DNA of 7,209 nucleotides from Rhodococcus sp. IITR03 (GCA_001017865.1 LATQ01000161.1:1-7209); one strand, 5' to 3'. Counted from the stretch's first letter, positions 1-6,190 are shown. The notes: a model not told the origin generated them from the letters alone. A program made the numbers and translations.

Positions 1-1
1 C

Positions 2-1351
2 GAGGCCCTGCGCTCGCGCCTGTGGCCGTTGCCGGCCGTGGCGGTGCTGCTCGCGGTCCTCGCCGGGATCGGCGTGCCCGAACTCGACACCGCCGTCGAC
101 GACCACATGCCCCCGGCGGTGGCCGGCTATCTGTTCGGTGGTGGCGCCGACGCGGCCCGGGAGGTGCTCGGCGCGATCGCCGCCTCGCTCATCACCGTCA
201 CTTCGTTGACGTTCTCCCTCACGTTGGTGACCTTGCAGCTGGCCAGCAGCCAATACTCGCCGCGGCTGCTGCGTACCTTCGCCGCCGACCGGGTCGTGCA
301 ACGCACCCTGGCTTTGTTCCTGAGCACCTTCATCTACGCGCTGACGGTGCTGCGGACAGTCCGCAACGAGACCGGCACCGACACCAACGAATTCGTGCCC
401 CAACTGGCCGTGACCCTGGCGTATGCCCTGACCGTCGCCAGCGTGGTGGCGCTGGTGCTCTTCCTCGGTCATCTGGTCCGGCAGATCCGCATCGAAACCA
501 TCCTCGATCAGGTACGTGCCGACACCTGCGCGACCGCCGCGCACATCCTGCCCCGGGCCACCGCCGACAGCGGCCCTGCACAACCGCTGCCCGAACCGCC
601 ACCGCACGCCCACCTCGTCGACGCGACCGGTTCCGGATTCGTGATCGAAATCGACGAACACGCCGTCCTTACCGCGGCGGTGCACGCCGACGCGCTGGTA
701 CGGATCGATCGTCCGGTGGGCAGCCCCCTCGTGGCGGGAACACCGATCGCGCGCTGCTGGCCTGTGCACCCACCACACCCCTTGGCCGGCGAGACATCTG
801 ACCGGCTCGCCGACCGGATCCGCGACGCGGTGCGCACCGGCAGCGAGCGGACCACCGCCCAGGACGTCGGCTACGGACTGCGTCAGCTCACCGATGTGGT
901 GGTGCGGGCCCTGTCCCCGGGTATCAACGATCCGACCACCGCGGTGCACGGACTGGTTGCGTGCACCGCAGTGCTCGTCGAATTGCTGCCCGCCCGCCTG
1001 GGGCCGTATACGGTGTGCGACTCCGATGACCGGGCCCGCGTGGTGATCGCGCGCCCGACCTTCGCCGACCTGCTGGATCTGGTATGTACGCAGCCGCGGA
1101 TCTACGGCGCCACCGACCCCGATGTCGCCGGGGCACTGCTGTCGATGCTGCACCTGTTGGTATGGAAGGCGACCACCGAGGAGCACCGCAGCGCAATCCA
1201 CGATCAACTCGTCCTGGTACGTGAGCGGATCAACGCCCACGACGGCACAACCCGCCTCCATCTCGAGCGCCGTGCCCGCGATGTCGAGGAAACCTTCACA
1301 CACCGTTGGGCATCCCCTGGCCCCGCACCGCAGCCGTCGGATACACACTGA
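2..1351 (+). CDS. DUF2254 family integral membrane protein, 5'-truncated by window edge
   Basis: The frame is open from base 2, so the true start lies upstream; the TTG at base 29 is internal. The visible part is 449 residues. Hydrophobic segments lie at about visible residues 10-29, 54-80, 102-119 and 135-159, followed by a long soluble C-terminal half. The block after the second helix (LASSQYSPRLLRTFAADR) and the later SPGINDPTTAV motif (about residues 305-315), preceded by a GLRQLTDVVVRAL stretch, are hallmarks of DUF2254. The family is a bacterial inner-membrane protein of unknown biochemical role, so no reaction can be assigned. The N-terminal helical bundle and cytosolic C-terminal domain are inferred from hydrophobicity. 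The reading frame is intact throughout, unlike several other genes here. It ends about 100 bases before the DUF4383 gene on the same strand; co-transcription is possible but not shown. Confidence 0.9.
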   Translation, partial: EALRSRLWPLPAVAVLLAVLAGIGVPELDTAVDDHMPPAVAGYLFGGGADAAREVLGAIAASLITVTSLTFSLTLVTLQLASSQYSPRLLRTFAADRVVQRTLALFLSTFIYALTVLRTVRNETGTDTNEFVPQLAVTLAYALTVASVVALVLFLGHLVRQIRIETILDQVRADTCATAAHILPRATADSGPAQPLPEPPPHAHLVDATGSGFVIEIDEHAVLTAAVHADALVRIDRPVGSPLVAGTPIARCWPVHPPHPLAGETSDRLADRIRDAVRTGSERTTAQDVGYGLRQLTDVVVRALSPGINDPTTAVHGLVACTAVLVELLPARLGPYTVCDSDDRARVVIARPTFADLLDLVCTQPRIYGATDPDVAGALLSMLHLLVWKATTEEHRSAIHDQLVLVRERINAHDGTTRLHLERRARDVEETFTHRWASPGPAPQPSDTH

Positions 1352-1444
1352 TGGTCCTCGACCTACGCCGTCCCCGGCGGTTTGGTGCTGAGCGACGCCG
1401 GAAAACCTATACGGAAGAAGCGCATGCTGCATCGACCGTGCGAA

Positions 1445-1450
1445 AGGGGG
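1445..1450 (+). promoter_or_regulatory. Ribosome binding site of the DUF4383 gene
   Basis: AGGGGG lies 3 bases before an ATG at 1454 and 6 bases before a second ATG at 1457. The spacing favours 1457 as the start, although the two differ by only one methionine. It argues against the open frame that extends upstream to a TTG at 1382, because those extra residues do not resemble the family N-terminus. Confidence 0.55.
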
Positions 1451-1453
1451 CGC

Positions 1454-1925
1454 ATGATGACTTCTCCATCGTCCCGCCCGACTCGACGCTCACTCACCGC
1501 GACCCCGGTCCAGACCGCCGCGCTGGTTGTCGGCGCCGTCCTCCTGCTCGTCGGCATCCTCGGATTCATTCCAGGTGTCACCTCCGACCTCGACCATCTC
1601 GCCGGTGCCGGACACAGTTCCGGCGCAATGTTGTTCGGACTGTTCCAGGTGTCCGTGCTGCACAACCTCGTCCACGTGCTCTACGGCATCGCCGGTATCA
1701 CCGCGGCCCGCGTTCTCCGCTGCAGGGATCTACCTGCTGCTCGGGGGACTGATCTACCTCGGGTTGTGGGTGTTCGGACTGCTGATCGACAAGGGCGGTG
1801 CGATCAACTTCATCCCGCTCAACAGCGCCGACGACTGGCTGCACTTCACTCTCGGTGTCGGCATGATCGGACTCGGCATCCTGCTTACCCGCGGACGCCG
1901 CACCGACGAGCGTGCACTGTCCTGA
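1454..1925 (+). pseudogene. DUF4383 small membrane protein, frameshifted near base 1712
   Basis: The family is a four-helix bacterial membrane protein of unknown function. The first frame (from ATG 1454 or 1457) gives helix 1 (VQTAALVVGAVLLLVGILGF), the family motif GLFQVSVLHNLVHVLYGIAG and helix 2, ending usefully at AAR (codon 1709-1711). The rest (FSAAGIYLLLGGLIYLGLW, then FIPLNSADDWLHF and the last helix) continues in another frame from base 1713 to the TGA at 1923-1925. Joining the two gives about 156 residues, a normal family length, with all four helices. The break is either one extra base at 1712 or two missing bases, for example a lost CG in the CGCG run at 1709-1712. In the first frame alone the protein would lose helices 3 and 4. 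This may be a real lesion or a sequencing error; three other genes in the window show similar breaks. Confidence 0.85.
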
Positions 1926-1933
1926 ACGAACAC

Positions 1934-1947
1934 CACTCGATCGGGTG
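1934..1947 (+). terminator. Weak stem-loop after the DUF4383 gene
   Basis: CACTC (1934-1938) can pair with GGGTG (1943-1947), using one U-G pair, around a GATC loop. It sits 9 bases after the DUF4383 stop codon and is followed by AAAAGG rather than a T run. Position is the main argument; the stem is short and may be chance. Confidence 0.2.
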
Positions 1948-2155
1948 AAAAGGTACTGGTCAATGAACATCTAGCGTGGAACGGTTCAGCGCCGGCATGC
2001 CTTCCGCGACGTTTTCCGACCCGTGGGGATCCAGAAGTGGTGGCAACTCGCATCCACCAATGAGCTCGGTCATCTCGAGTGGGGAGTGCTCCGGGCCGCA
2101 GGACGGCGCTGATTGCCGGCGCCAACCTCACACAGTTCTCCCGCAGCGATGGATC

Positions 2156-2177
2156 ATGGATAACCCCGATTATCCAT
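2156..2177. repeat. 8-bp perfect dyad ATGGATAA / TTATCCAT
   Basis: ATGGATAA (2156-2163) and TTATCCAT (2170-2177) are exact reverse complements around a 6-base spacer, CCCCGA. There is no following T run, so it does not look like an intrinsic terminator. The size (two short arms around 6 bases) fits a protein-binding operator or the core of a tyrosine-recombinase crossover site. A related dyad (ATAAC-N4-GTTAT) lies at 5836-5849, on the other side of the recombinase module. Confidence 0.4.
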
Positions 2178-2467
2178 CAAGATCACGTCCAGAAGGCGGT
2201 CTACGGTTCGGGGGGTGGCCGTCGCCGACATAACCACGACGACTGCGGTCGTTTGTCGTGTCTTCGGTTGGCATGCCGCCACCCGTATTGGCCCTGTCGT
2301 CGCTTCGACGTGTCGATCATGACCGAGGCGGATATCAGACATCGGAGTCGGTCGACGCGTGTCCGGACTGGCGGGGCCGATGACCTCGGACCGCTGGTTC
2401 GTGCCGACAGGTCGCGCGATCGGATGTGCCGCCGGAGCGCCTTCATCGCGGCGTAGGCAAACGGTTG

Positions 2468-2488
2468 TATTCGCGGTCCGCGCGAATA
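2468..2488 (-). terminator. Probable hairpin terminator of the recombinase operon
   Basis: TATTCGCG (2468-2475) and CGCGAATA (2481-2488) are perfect 8-bp arms around a 5-base loop. The stem lies 63 bases past the stop codon of the last gene of the minus-strand operon. No T run follows it in the minus direction, so if it terminates transcription it would be the U-less hairpin type often proposed in actinobacteria. It could instead be a recombinase-binding dyad. Confidence 0.4.
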
Positions 2489-2559
2489 ACCAACCTACTA
2501 CTGGTGCCCTCCAGTTTTCCTACGTCCGGTTTTCGTTCGTAGATCAATGGGTTATTCGC
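2482..2559. repeat. 10-bp inverted repeat GCGAATAACC ... GGTTATTCGC
   Basis: GCGAATAACC at 2482-2491 is exactly complementary to GGTTATTCGC at 2550-2559, 58 bases apart. The right arm overlaps the stop codon (TAA, minus strand 2554-2552) of the zinc-knuckle recombinase gene. The left arm also forms half of the 2468-2488 hairpin, so two alternative structures compete for it. It may mark an end of the mobile module or an RNA structure in the transcript tail. Confidence 0.4.
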
Positions 2560-4027
2560 CGAGCAGGGTCGGATATTCGGCGTAGTTCTCGCCCGCTTTG
2601 GCGGCGTATCGTTCGGTGACCTGGTAGCTGTATCCGAGCATGGTGGCCACCACGGTTGGCGGCGTTCGGGTGACCAGATGTTCGAGAGCGGCGACGCGTG
2701 CTGCCTTCCGGTCGATTCCTAGGGCGTGCAGCTTGTCCAAGATGGTGCCGGGGCGGAGGTGCTGACCGGCTCGGGTGCTCGGAAACAGCCAGGGACTGTC
2801 GGTGGTGCCGGTGTTGAGATTGAACCTGTTGTTCCGTTGCTGGTGAAGCACGCTCGCGAACGGCTCGGGTACGGGCGTGGCGGGTTCACCGAGTCTGATG
2901 AGGGTCAGTCCGGTGTCGGGATCGACGACCACGTCGTCGCATCGTAGGGCGGCGATGCGGACCAAGGGTTGCGCGTAGACGAGTAGAAGAATCCCCGCGA
3001 CGCGGGTGTTGAGGGCGATGTGGTCGTCGTGGAGACAGCGACGGATCAGCTCGAGACGCCGCTGGTCATCCATGGTGGGTTGCGTTTGTGCCCGGCGATG
3101 CGGGAACTCGATCGCGCGGGGAAGATGCCGGTTCCGCACGGCCCAGACGACGAAGGTGCGGGCGTGGTAACGAGTGGTCGGGCCCGGAGCCAGCCAGCTG
3201 TCGATGTGTCGTTGGCTCACGCTGTCGAGATCGACGTTCTGACTGCTCAGGTAGTCGAGAAAGGCTGCCGCAACGGTGATTTCCTGCTTCGCTGAGCGAA
3301 CTGCGGCGGCAGTTCTGTGAGCGGGAAGTCGACGGACCCGCCGCAGATGATGCCACCGGGCGAATGAGGTCAGTTGGTGGTGGCCGAGCTGCTCGCCGCG
3401 GCGGACCAGGACAGTGCCGAGCCACCGCTCGAACCGGGCAAGGTGCGGATCTCGTTCGGGTAGCAGGCCGTGATGCACGGCCAATACCCGCAGATGTTCG
3501 ACGGCTCGTCCGGCTGGAAGCAGGTCGAGGTCGCTGTGACTGAGCTCCACCTCGCCGGCACCGATCACATGGAGCAGCGCCGCCGCCTGTGTGCCCCGCA
3601 TCCAGGTGAGCACGCTCTGGGGACGTGCCGCGCTGGCCAGGGCCTCGAGGAGCAGCCGGCGAGGGTCCTCGGCGTCGTCGCTGGGGCACAGAACTGTGTG
3701 CAGGTCGTCCCGCAGAGCGCATCGGGCACAGAGTCCGGCACGGTAGCGTTCTTCTTCGTGTCCGCAGCGGTGGCAGTGCAGGTCGAGGGGAATTCCTGCG
3801 CAGTCCACGCAGACGGCGTCGCCGTCTGCATTGCGTCCGGGCAGCATCCGGCGACTCGCACAGCCGGGGCAGGTGCCGTGGGTGCGGGTGGCCGACGAAT
3901 AACAGGAATAGCAGATCGCGCCCTCGGGCCAGCGAGCCACGATCTTGCTGGTGAAGTGTCGGCAGCGGTCGCACTGGTGGGCTCCTTGGCTGCGCGGTCG
4001 TCCGCGGCGATCGTCGGTGCGCGTCAC
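2552..4027 (-). CDS. Zinc-knuckle protein with divergent tyrosine-recombinase-like C-terminal domain
   Basis: This is an intact 491-residue protein. The first ~105 residues carry six CxxC pairs (C19/C22, C39/C42, C53/C56, C73/C76, C85/C88, C100/C103), enough for three four-cysteine zinc sites. A helical region (about 110-240) and a core-binding-like segment (about 245-310) follow. The C-terminal ~170 residues follow the tyrosine recombinase fold: an Arg in the box I position (R357, PLVRIAAL), a box II-like R440-K-A-A-R444 where classical enzymes have HxxR, M-L-G-Y466 where they have LGH, and a candidate nucleophile Y474 (TERYAAKAG). Both histidines are thus replaced while Arg and Tyr remain, so activity is uncertain; it may act as a DNA-binding partner of the upstream recombinase. 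It starts with GTG at 4027, 11 bases after the HTH gene stop, with only a weak ribosome binding site, suggesting translational coupling. The name and role are inferred from motifs. Confidence 0.75.
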   Translation of the reverse strand: MTRTDDRRGRPRSQGAHQCDRCRHFTSKIVARWPEGAICYSCYSSATRTHGTCPGCASRRMLPGRNADGDAVCVDCAGIPLDLHCHRCGHEEERYRAGLCARCALRDDLHTVLCPSDDAEDPRRLLLEALASAARPQSVLTWMRGTQAAALLHVIGAGEVELSHSDLDLLPAGRAVEHLRVLAVHHGLLPERDPHLARFERWLGTVLVRRGEQLGHHQLTSFARWHHLRRVRRLPAHRTAAAVRSAKQEITVAAAFLDYLSSQNVDLDSVSQRHIDSWLAPGPTTRYHARTFVVWAVRNRHLPRAIEFPHRRAQTQPTMDDQRRLELIRRCLHDDHIALNTRVAGILLLVYAQPLVRIAALRCDDVVVDPDTGLTLIRLGEPATPVPEPFASVLHQQRNNRFNLNTGTTDSPWLFPSTRAGQHLRPGTILDKLHALGIDRKAARVAALEHLVTRTPPTVVATMLGYSYQVTERYAAKAGENYAEYPTLLGE

Positions 4028-4038
4028 GGCGGCCGGTG

Positions 4039-4369
4039 TCAGTCGGCGTCGTCGCGGATGATCCGGGCGCGCCGTGGCCGGCCCACGGTGTTCAGGTCGA
4101 TCACCGAGGTACCAGTCGCTGCTCGCCGGGGCGTCTGCTGCGTATAGGTGAAGGTGAGCAGGTCTTCGAGTTCACACGCGAAGATCGCACACAACGCACC
4201 GAGCACCCGGGGGAAACCCGGTCCGGTGTCTGCGTCACCAGGCGATACACCTGCGAGGGGAGAGTTCAACGCCGTATTCGCGCAGTCGCGGCGCCAGGTC
4301 GGTGGTGTTGTGCATGCCCTGGCGCGCCATGAGCTCGGCGACATGCCACCGGTAGTCCACCTGTTTCAT
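4039..4369 (-). pseudogene. Small Cro/C1-type (XRE-like) HTH protein, two frameshifts
   Basis: The start is ATG at 4369 with a strong AAGGAG site six bases upstream. The first frame reads MKQVDYRWHVAELMARQG and on to REYGVELS; the second continues SQVYRLVTQTPDRVS; the third reads RVLGALCAIFACELEDLL and runs to the TGA at 4041-4039. One base is missing in the C run at 4257-4260 and another in the C run at 4209-4213 (minus-strand reading). Restoring both gives exactly 111 codons, 110 residues. The reconstructed DLAPRL...SQVYRLV...LGALCAIFACELEDLL layout is a Cro/C1-type helix-turn-helix, a sequence-specific DNA-binding fold. The tail is basic (GRPRRARI) and ends in acidic DDAD. Between two recombinase genes, it probably regulates the operon or helps assemble the recombination complex. 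Read as is, no frame encodes a complete HTH protein. Confidence 0.75.
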
Positions 4370-4375
4370 CGCCCT

Positions 4376-4381
4376 CTCCTT
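4376..4381 (-). promoter_or_regulatory. Strong ribosome binding site of the HTH gene
   Basis: AAGGAG (4381-4376 on the minus strand) lies six bases before the ATG at 4369 and directly after the TAG (4384-4382) that ends the reconstructed recombinase frame. It fixes the HTH start at 4369 rather than any later ATG. It also supports the frameshifted recombinase ending, because only that frame stops just before this site. Confidence 0.75.
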
Positions 4382-5529
4382 CTACTTCGATCCTGGTGTC
4401 GTCGGTTGCACCAGGCGCCGGTCCGGTTCGACGGCATTGTCGAAGATCGTGGTCAGGGCGTGGCTGAGCACCCTGGTTCGGTAGTCGCTCGACACGCACG
4501 TGTAGAGCGATGTCGTCGACGCGTGCTCGTGACGCACCTGCTGCTGAACGAACAAGGGATCGACCCGTCTTCGATCAGGTGTGTCACATAGGACCGGCGC
4601 AACGAGTGAAAGTCCAGACCCGGCCCGAAACCGAGATCATCACAGTAGCGCCGGAATCGCGCTTGGATGGTGCTGTGGGCCAAGGGTGTGCGGCGAGGCG
4701 AGGGAAACAGCACGAGTCCGTCGTAGTCGAAGACCGGTCGAATCTCGTCGACCCATTCCTCGAGGACATCGACAGCCCAATCGAAGACGGTGAGCACACT
4801 GCCGGGCTTCGGGGGTGAGCCCCTCATCGCCTTACCGTGCCGGACCCGCAGCACCCCGTACCCGCCGAACTGCCGGGCCTTCGGGTTCCTCCCGAAGTCG
4901 ACCGTCTCCAACCGGCGCACCTCGTTGAGGCGCAGCCCGTAGGCGTAGGCGGTCTTGAACAGCGTCGCGTCACGGTAAGCGGCCCACCAGCCCTTCCGGC
5001 GCAGGGCACGAATGCGCCCGACCTCCTCGTCGGCACGATCGAACAGTTGCTGCAGTTCGCGCTTGCAGAACGCGCGCTTGCCAGGACTCCTCTCAGCGTC
5101 CTGCACATGGACAGCACTGTTCCAGTCGTGCACCACCTGGGAAGGATGCGTGCCGAACAGCTCCTCGCACACGCGCTCCCATCCGTAGGCGGGATCGGTG
5201 AGATACCCCAGAAACCCGCGTAGTGCACCCTGGTACCGGCGCAGCGAACTCTGCTTCAACCCGGACACGGCGCGCAGGTCACCGAAGAACTCGTCGACAT
5301 GCTGCGCAAGCCAGTTCCACGGGTACTCGTTGATCGACGCGACGAATCGGCGCACCAGCTTCTCCCGGGCATCGATCGTGGAAAACGCCAGATTCCGGGC
5401 CAGCTGTTGATTGCGCCATCCCGTCAGCATCTCCTCGAACACCGCCTCGTCCGGATGCAGGTGCCGGACCGGACCCCACCCGAGCGCTCGCCCGTCGCTG
5501 TCGACCCCCACACATCCTCCCCGGATCAT
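4382..5529 (-). pseudogene. Tyrosine recombinase/integrase, frameshifted before the catalytic Tyr
   Basis: The family cuts and rejoins DNA through a tyrosine intermediate. Residues ~25-145 form an N-terminal core-binding (SAM-like) domain (LTGWRNQQLARNL, then SSLRRYQGALRGFLGYL). The catalytic domain shows R200 (AYGLRLNEVRRL), the beta-hairpin lysine K233 (HGKAMRG) and H308-x-x-R311 (DFHSLRRSYVTHLIEDG). The uncorrected frame then runs out of family sequence and stops at 4453. One base missing around 4562-4566 (GGG TC GAT, probably GGG GTC GAT) moves to a frame reading DPLFVQQQVRHEHASTTSLY, with the second catalytic His and the Tyr nucleophile, and ending at TAG 4384-4382. The corrected protein is 382 residues. 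As written, the product lacks the nucleophile. ATG 5529 has no visible ribosome site; GTG 5511 follows GGGGAGGA and may be the real start. It is the first gene of a three-gene operon. Confidence 0.85.
5515..5522 (-). promoter_or_regulatory. Ribosome binding site inside the annotated recombinase start
   Basis: GGGGAGGA (5522-5515, minus strand) is a good Shine-Dalgarno match lying after the ATG at 5529 and 3-4 bases before a GTG at 5511. The spacing is slightly short. It suggests the recombinase may start at GTG 5511, six codons later than the longest frame. Confidence 0.4.
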
Positions 5530-5813
5530 GCATCAGATGACCGAATCGATCGGATAATGACACCACGAGGCGGCTGCCGGGCAACGGGAAATCTGAGTCA
5601 TGCGTAACGCTGCAGGTCAGGGTGATGCGCGAAGCCGTCTTCATTCTTGCGTCCGGCGACCGTGGGGTCGGGGATCGGTCACCGCTCCGCGTTCGAGCCA
5701 GGCGTCGATCGATGGTGAGCAGTTCTGCGCCGCAGTCGCTCTCGTGCGGTGAACAGTATTCGCGCCCGGGCGGCTCGGCCGCAGACGGGCCAGACGGATC
5801 GGTCATCTGATGC
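5530..5813. repeat. 15-bp perfect inverted repeat, arms 5530-5544 and 5799-5813
   Basis: GCATCAGATGACCGA at 5530-5544 is the exact reverse complement of TCGGTCATCTGATGC at 5799-5813. The arms are 254 bases apart. Similarity extends weakly outward: both are followed on their outer side by CCGG within 8-9 bases. Each arm contains CATCAGATG, itself a near-palindrome, so each could bind a dimeric protein. The left arm touches the ATG of the recombinase. Candidates are paired recombinase or HTH-protein binding sites controlling the operon, or ends of a small inserted segment. Confidence 0.6.
5641..5806 (-). pseudogene. Doubtful small ORF, possibly frameshifted, unidentified
   Basis: From ATG 5806 the minus strand reads MTDPSGPSAAEPPGREYCS and on to CGAELLTID. 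If the frame is changed near 5703-5708 (an ATCGATCGAC stretch) it continues AWLERGAVTDPRPHGRRTQE and stops at 5643-5641. The joined product would be about 55 residues, with mostly G/C third positions and no family I recognise. The LLTID / AWLERG junction reads like natural protein sequence, and other genes nearby carry similar indels. However, there is no ribosome binding site, and the joining is my choice. It may well be non-coding. The start codon lies inside the right arm of the 15-bp inverted repeat. Confidence 0.25.
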
Positions 5814-5835
5814 AATACCGGGTGGTTTAGTTAAC

Positions 5836-5849
5836 ATAACGAAGGTTAT
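5836..5849. repeat. Dyad ATAAC-GAAG-GTTAT
   Basis: ATAAC (5836-5840) and GTTAT (5845-5849) are perfect 5-bp arms around GAAG, directly next to a GTTAAC palindrome (5830-5835). The pattern ATAAC-N5-TTAT is shared with the dyad at 2156-2177, and nothing else in the window shows it. Short A+T-rich arms around a small spacer are typical of tyrosine-recombinase core sites, but an operator is equally possible. Confidence 0.35.
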
Positions 5850-5856
5850 CGGTGTT

Positions 5857-5880
5857 CTGTGACCAATTGCGCCACAGTGG
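5857..5880. repeat. Dyads CTGTG / CACAG and CCAC-A-GTGG
   Basis: CTGTG (5857-5861) and CACAG (5873-5877) are inverted around 11 bases. CCACAGTGG (5872-5880) is also a 9-base near-palindrome. Together with the 5830-5849 dyads they make a 50-base patch dense in symmetry, as expected of a regulatory or recombination site. The individual arms are short enough to occur by chance. Confidence 0.25.
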
Positions 5881-5994
5881 TTTTCAGGTGAAATCGGCGT
5901 GGTCTCTCATGGGGACGGGGTGCTGCGCGAGCGCGTATGCACGGGCCCGGCGGTGCCACGGCGGCGGCAAGGTCGGCGGCGCCGTCGTGTCGTA

Positions 5995-6023
5995 TATGTA
6001 ACCTAGTACCTTCACGTGAACAA
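5995..6023 (-). promoter_or_regulatory. Candidate promoter with overlapping TTCACGTGAA palindrome
   Basis: On the minus strand TTGTTC (6023-6018) and TACATA (6000-5995) are separated by exactly 17 bases, a plausible -35/-10 pair. TTCACGTGAA (6011-6020) is a perfect 10-base palindrome overlapping the -35 element, a good place for a repressor or activator. Transcription would run toward the recombinase operon. The -10 match is only moderate, and the palindrome also contains the stop codon of the truncated ORF at 6012-6190. Confidence 0.3.
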
Positions 6024-6190
6024 CTTCAGCAGCTGTCCAGGCCGCAGGCGGACCGTCGGGACGGAGGAAGCGGAATTCACGACTCGTCCACGACCGGTGC
6101 GCGACCGTACCCACCCCATCCCGTCGAGGAAGGGGTAACCGTGATCCAAGTCGCGGGCGTAGGTCTCCCAGAGCCGGTCGGTATTGCAAT
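6012..6190 (-). pseudogene. C-terminal fragment of an unidentified gene cut by the IS21 element
   Basis: A minus-strand frame is open from the inferred IS21 end at 6190 to a TGA at 6014-6012. It reads TDRLWETYARDLDHGYPFLD, then GMGWVRSRTGRGRVV, and ends RLRPGQLLKLFT, 58 residues in all. Third codon positions are mostly G or C, especially in the first half, and the mix of aromatic and charged residues looks like real protein. I do not recognise the family. The frame has no start inside the fragment, fitting loss of the N-terminus when the IS inserted. Two other frames are also open here (5884-6189 minus and 5937-6254 plus), so the choice rests on codon positions and the natural look of the residues. 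Confidence 0.4.

Larger units (their letters stand above)
1926..2551. other. 626-base stretch without a supportable gene
   Basis: I read all six frames, allowing for single-base frameshifts, and found no recognisable protein. Open frames at 1976-2233 and 2079-2456 (+) and at 2154-2342 and 2201-2446 (-) are low-complexity Arg/Pro/Ser/Ala-rich translations with no family motif and no convincing ribosome binding site. The stretch holds a dyad at 2156-2177, a stem-loop at 2468-2488 and a distant inverted repeat at 2482-2491/2550-2559. The last 100 bases are visibly richer in A+T than the flanking genes. It is probably the boundary between chromosomal genes and the recombinase module. Confidence 0.5.
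2552..5529 (-). mobile_element. Three-gene tyrosine-recombinase module (TR, HTH, zinc-knuckle TR-like)
   Basis: Three minus-strand genes sit 12 and 11 bases apart: a tyrosine recombinase (4382-5529), a small Cro/C1-type HTH protein (4039-4369), and a large zinc-knuckle protein with a recombinase-like C-terminus (2552-4027). The tight packing shows one operon. Trios pairing two recombinase-type proteins with a small third protein are known from Tn554-like transposons (TnpA/TnpB/TnpC), which supports a mobile or integrative role, but the order and the zinc-knuckle/HTH pieces differ from Tn554. The limits given are those of the genes. The true ends of the element are not established; candidate end signals lie at 2156-2177, 2468-2559, 5530-5544/5799-5813 and 5836-5877. 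The first two genes are frameshifted, so this copy may be inactive. Confidence 0.55.
5530..6011. other. 482-base region upstream of the recombinase operon, no confident gene
   Basis: This stretch separates the recombinase operon from the fragment next to the IS21 element. It contains the 15-bp inverted repeat (5530-5544/5799-5813), a dyad cluster at 5830-5880 and a doubtful frameshifted small ORF (5641-5806, minus). The open frames at 5622-5810 (+) and 5279-5815 (-) do not resemble any family I know. The region must contain the promoter of the recombinase operon unless that comes from further upstream, but I see no clear -35/-10 pair immediately before 5529. Confidence 0.5.

Noticed and set aside
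22..801. A 259-codon plus-strand frame overlapping the DUF2254 gene
   Set aside because: It is an Arg/Pro-rich shifted reading of the DUF2254 coding sequence, whose own frame carries the family motifs.
1352..1453. Possible promoter with TTGGTG (1382) and TATACG (1408) before the DUF4383 gene
   Set aside because: The spacing is 20 bases and the match to any sigma consensus is poor, so it is not listed as a feature.
3470..4147. A 225-codon plus-strand open frame opposite the zinc-knuckle gene
   Set aside because: It is antisense to an intact gene with clear CxxC motifs. The translation has no family features and is the usual mirror frame of high-GC coding DNA.
5279..5815. 178-codon minus-strand frame overlapping the recombinase N-terminus
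   Set aside because: Its 3' half is a shifted reading of the recombinase gene, and it has no family motif as a whole. Only its first part is kept, as a doubtful small ORF.
5884..6189. Minus-strand 101-codon frame next to the IS21 end
   Set aside because: It overlaps the 6012-6190 fragment in another frame. Its translation is Arg/Pro-rich and less protein-like, although it cannot be fully excluded.
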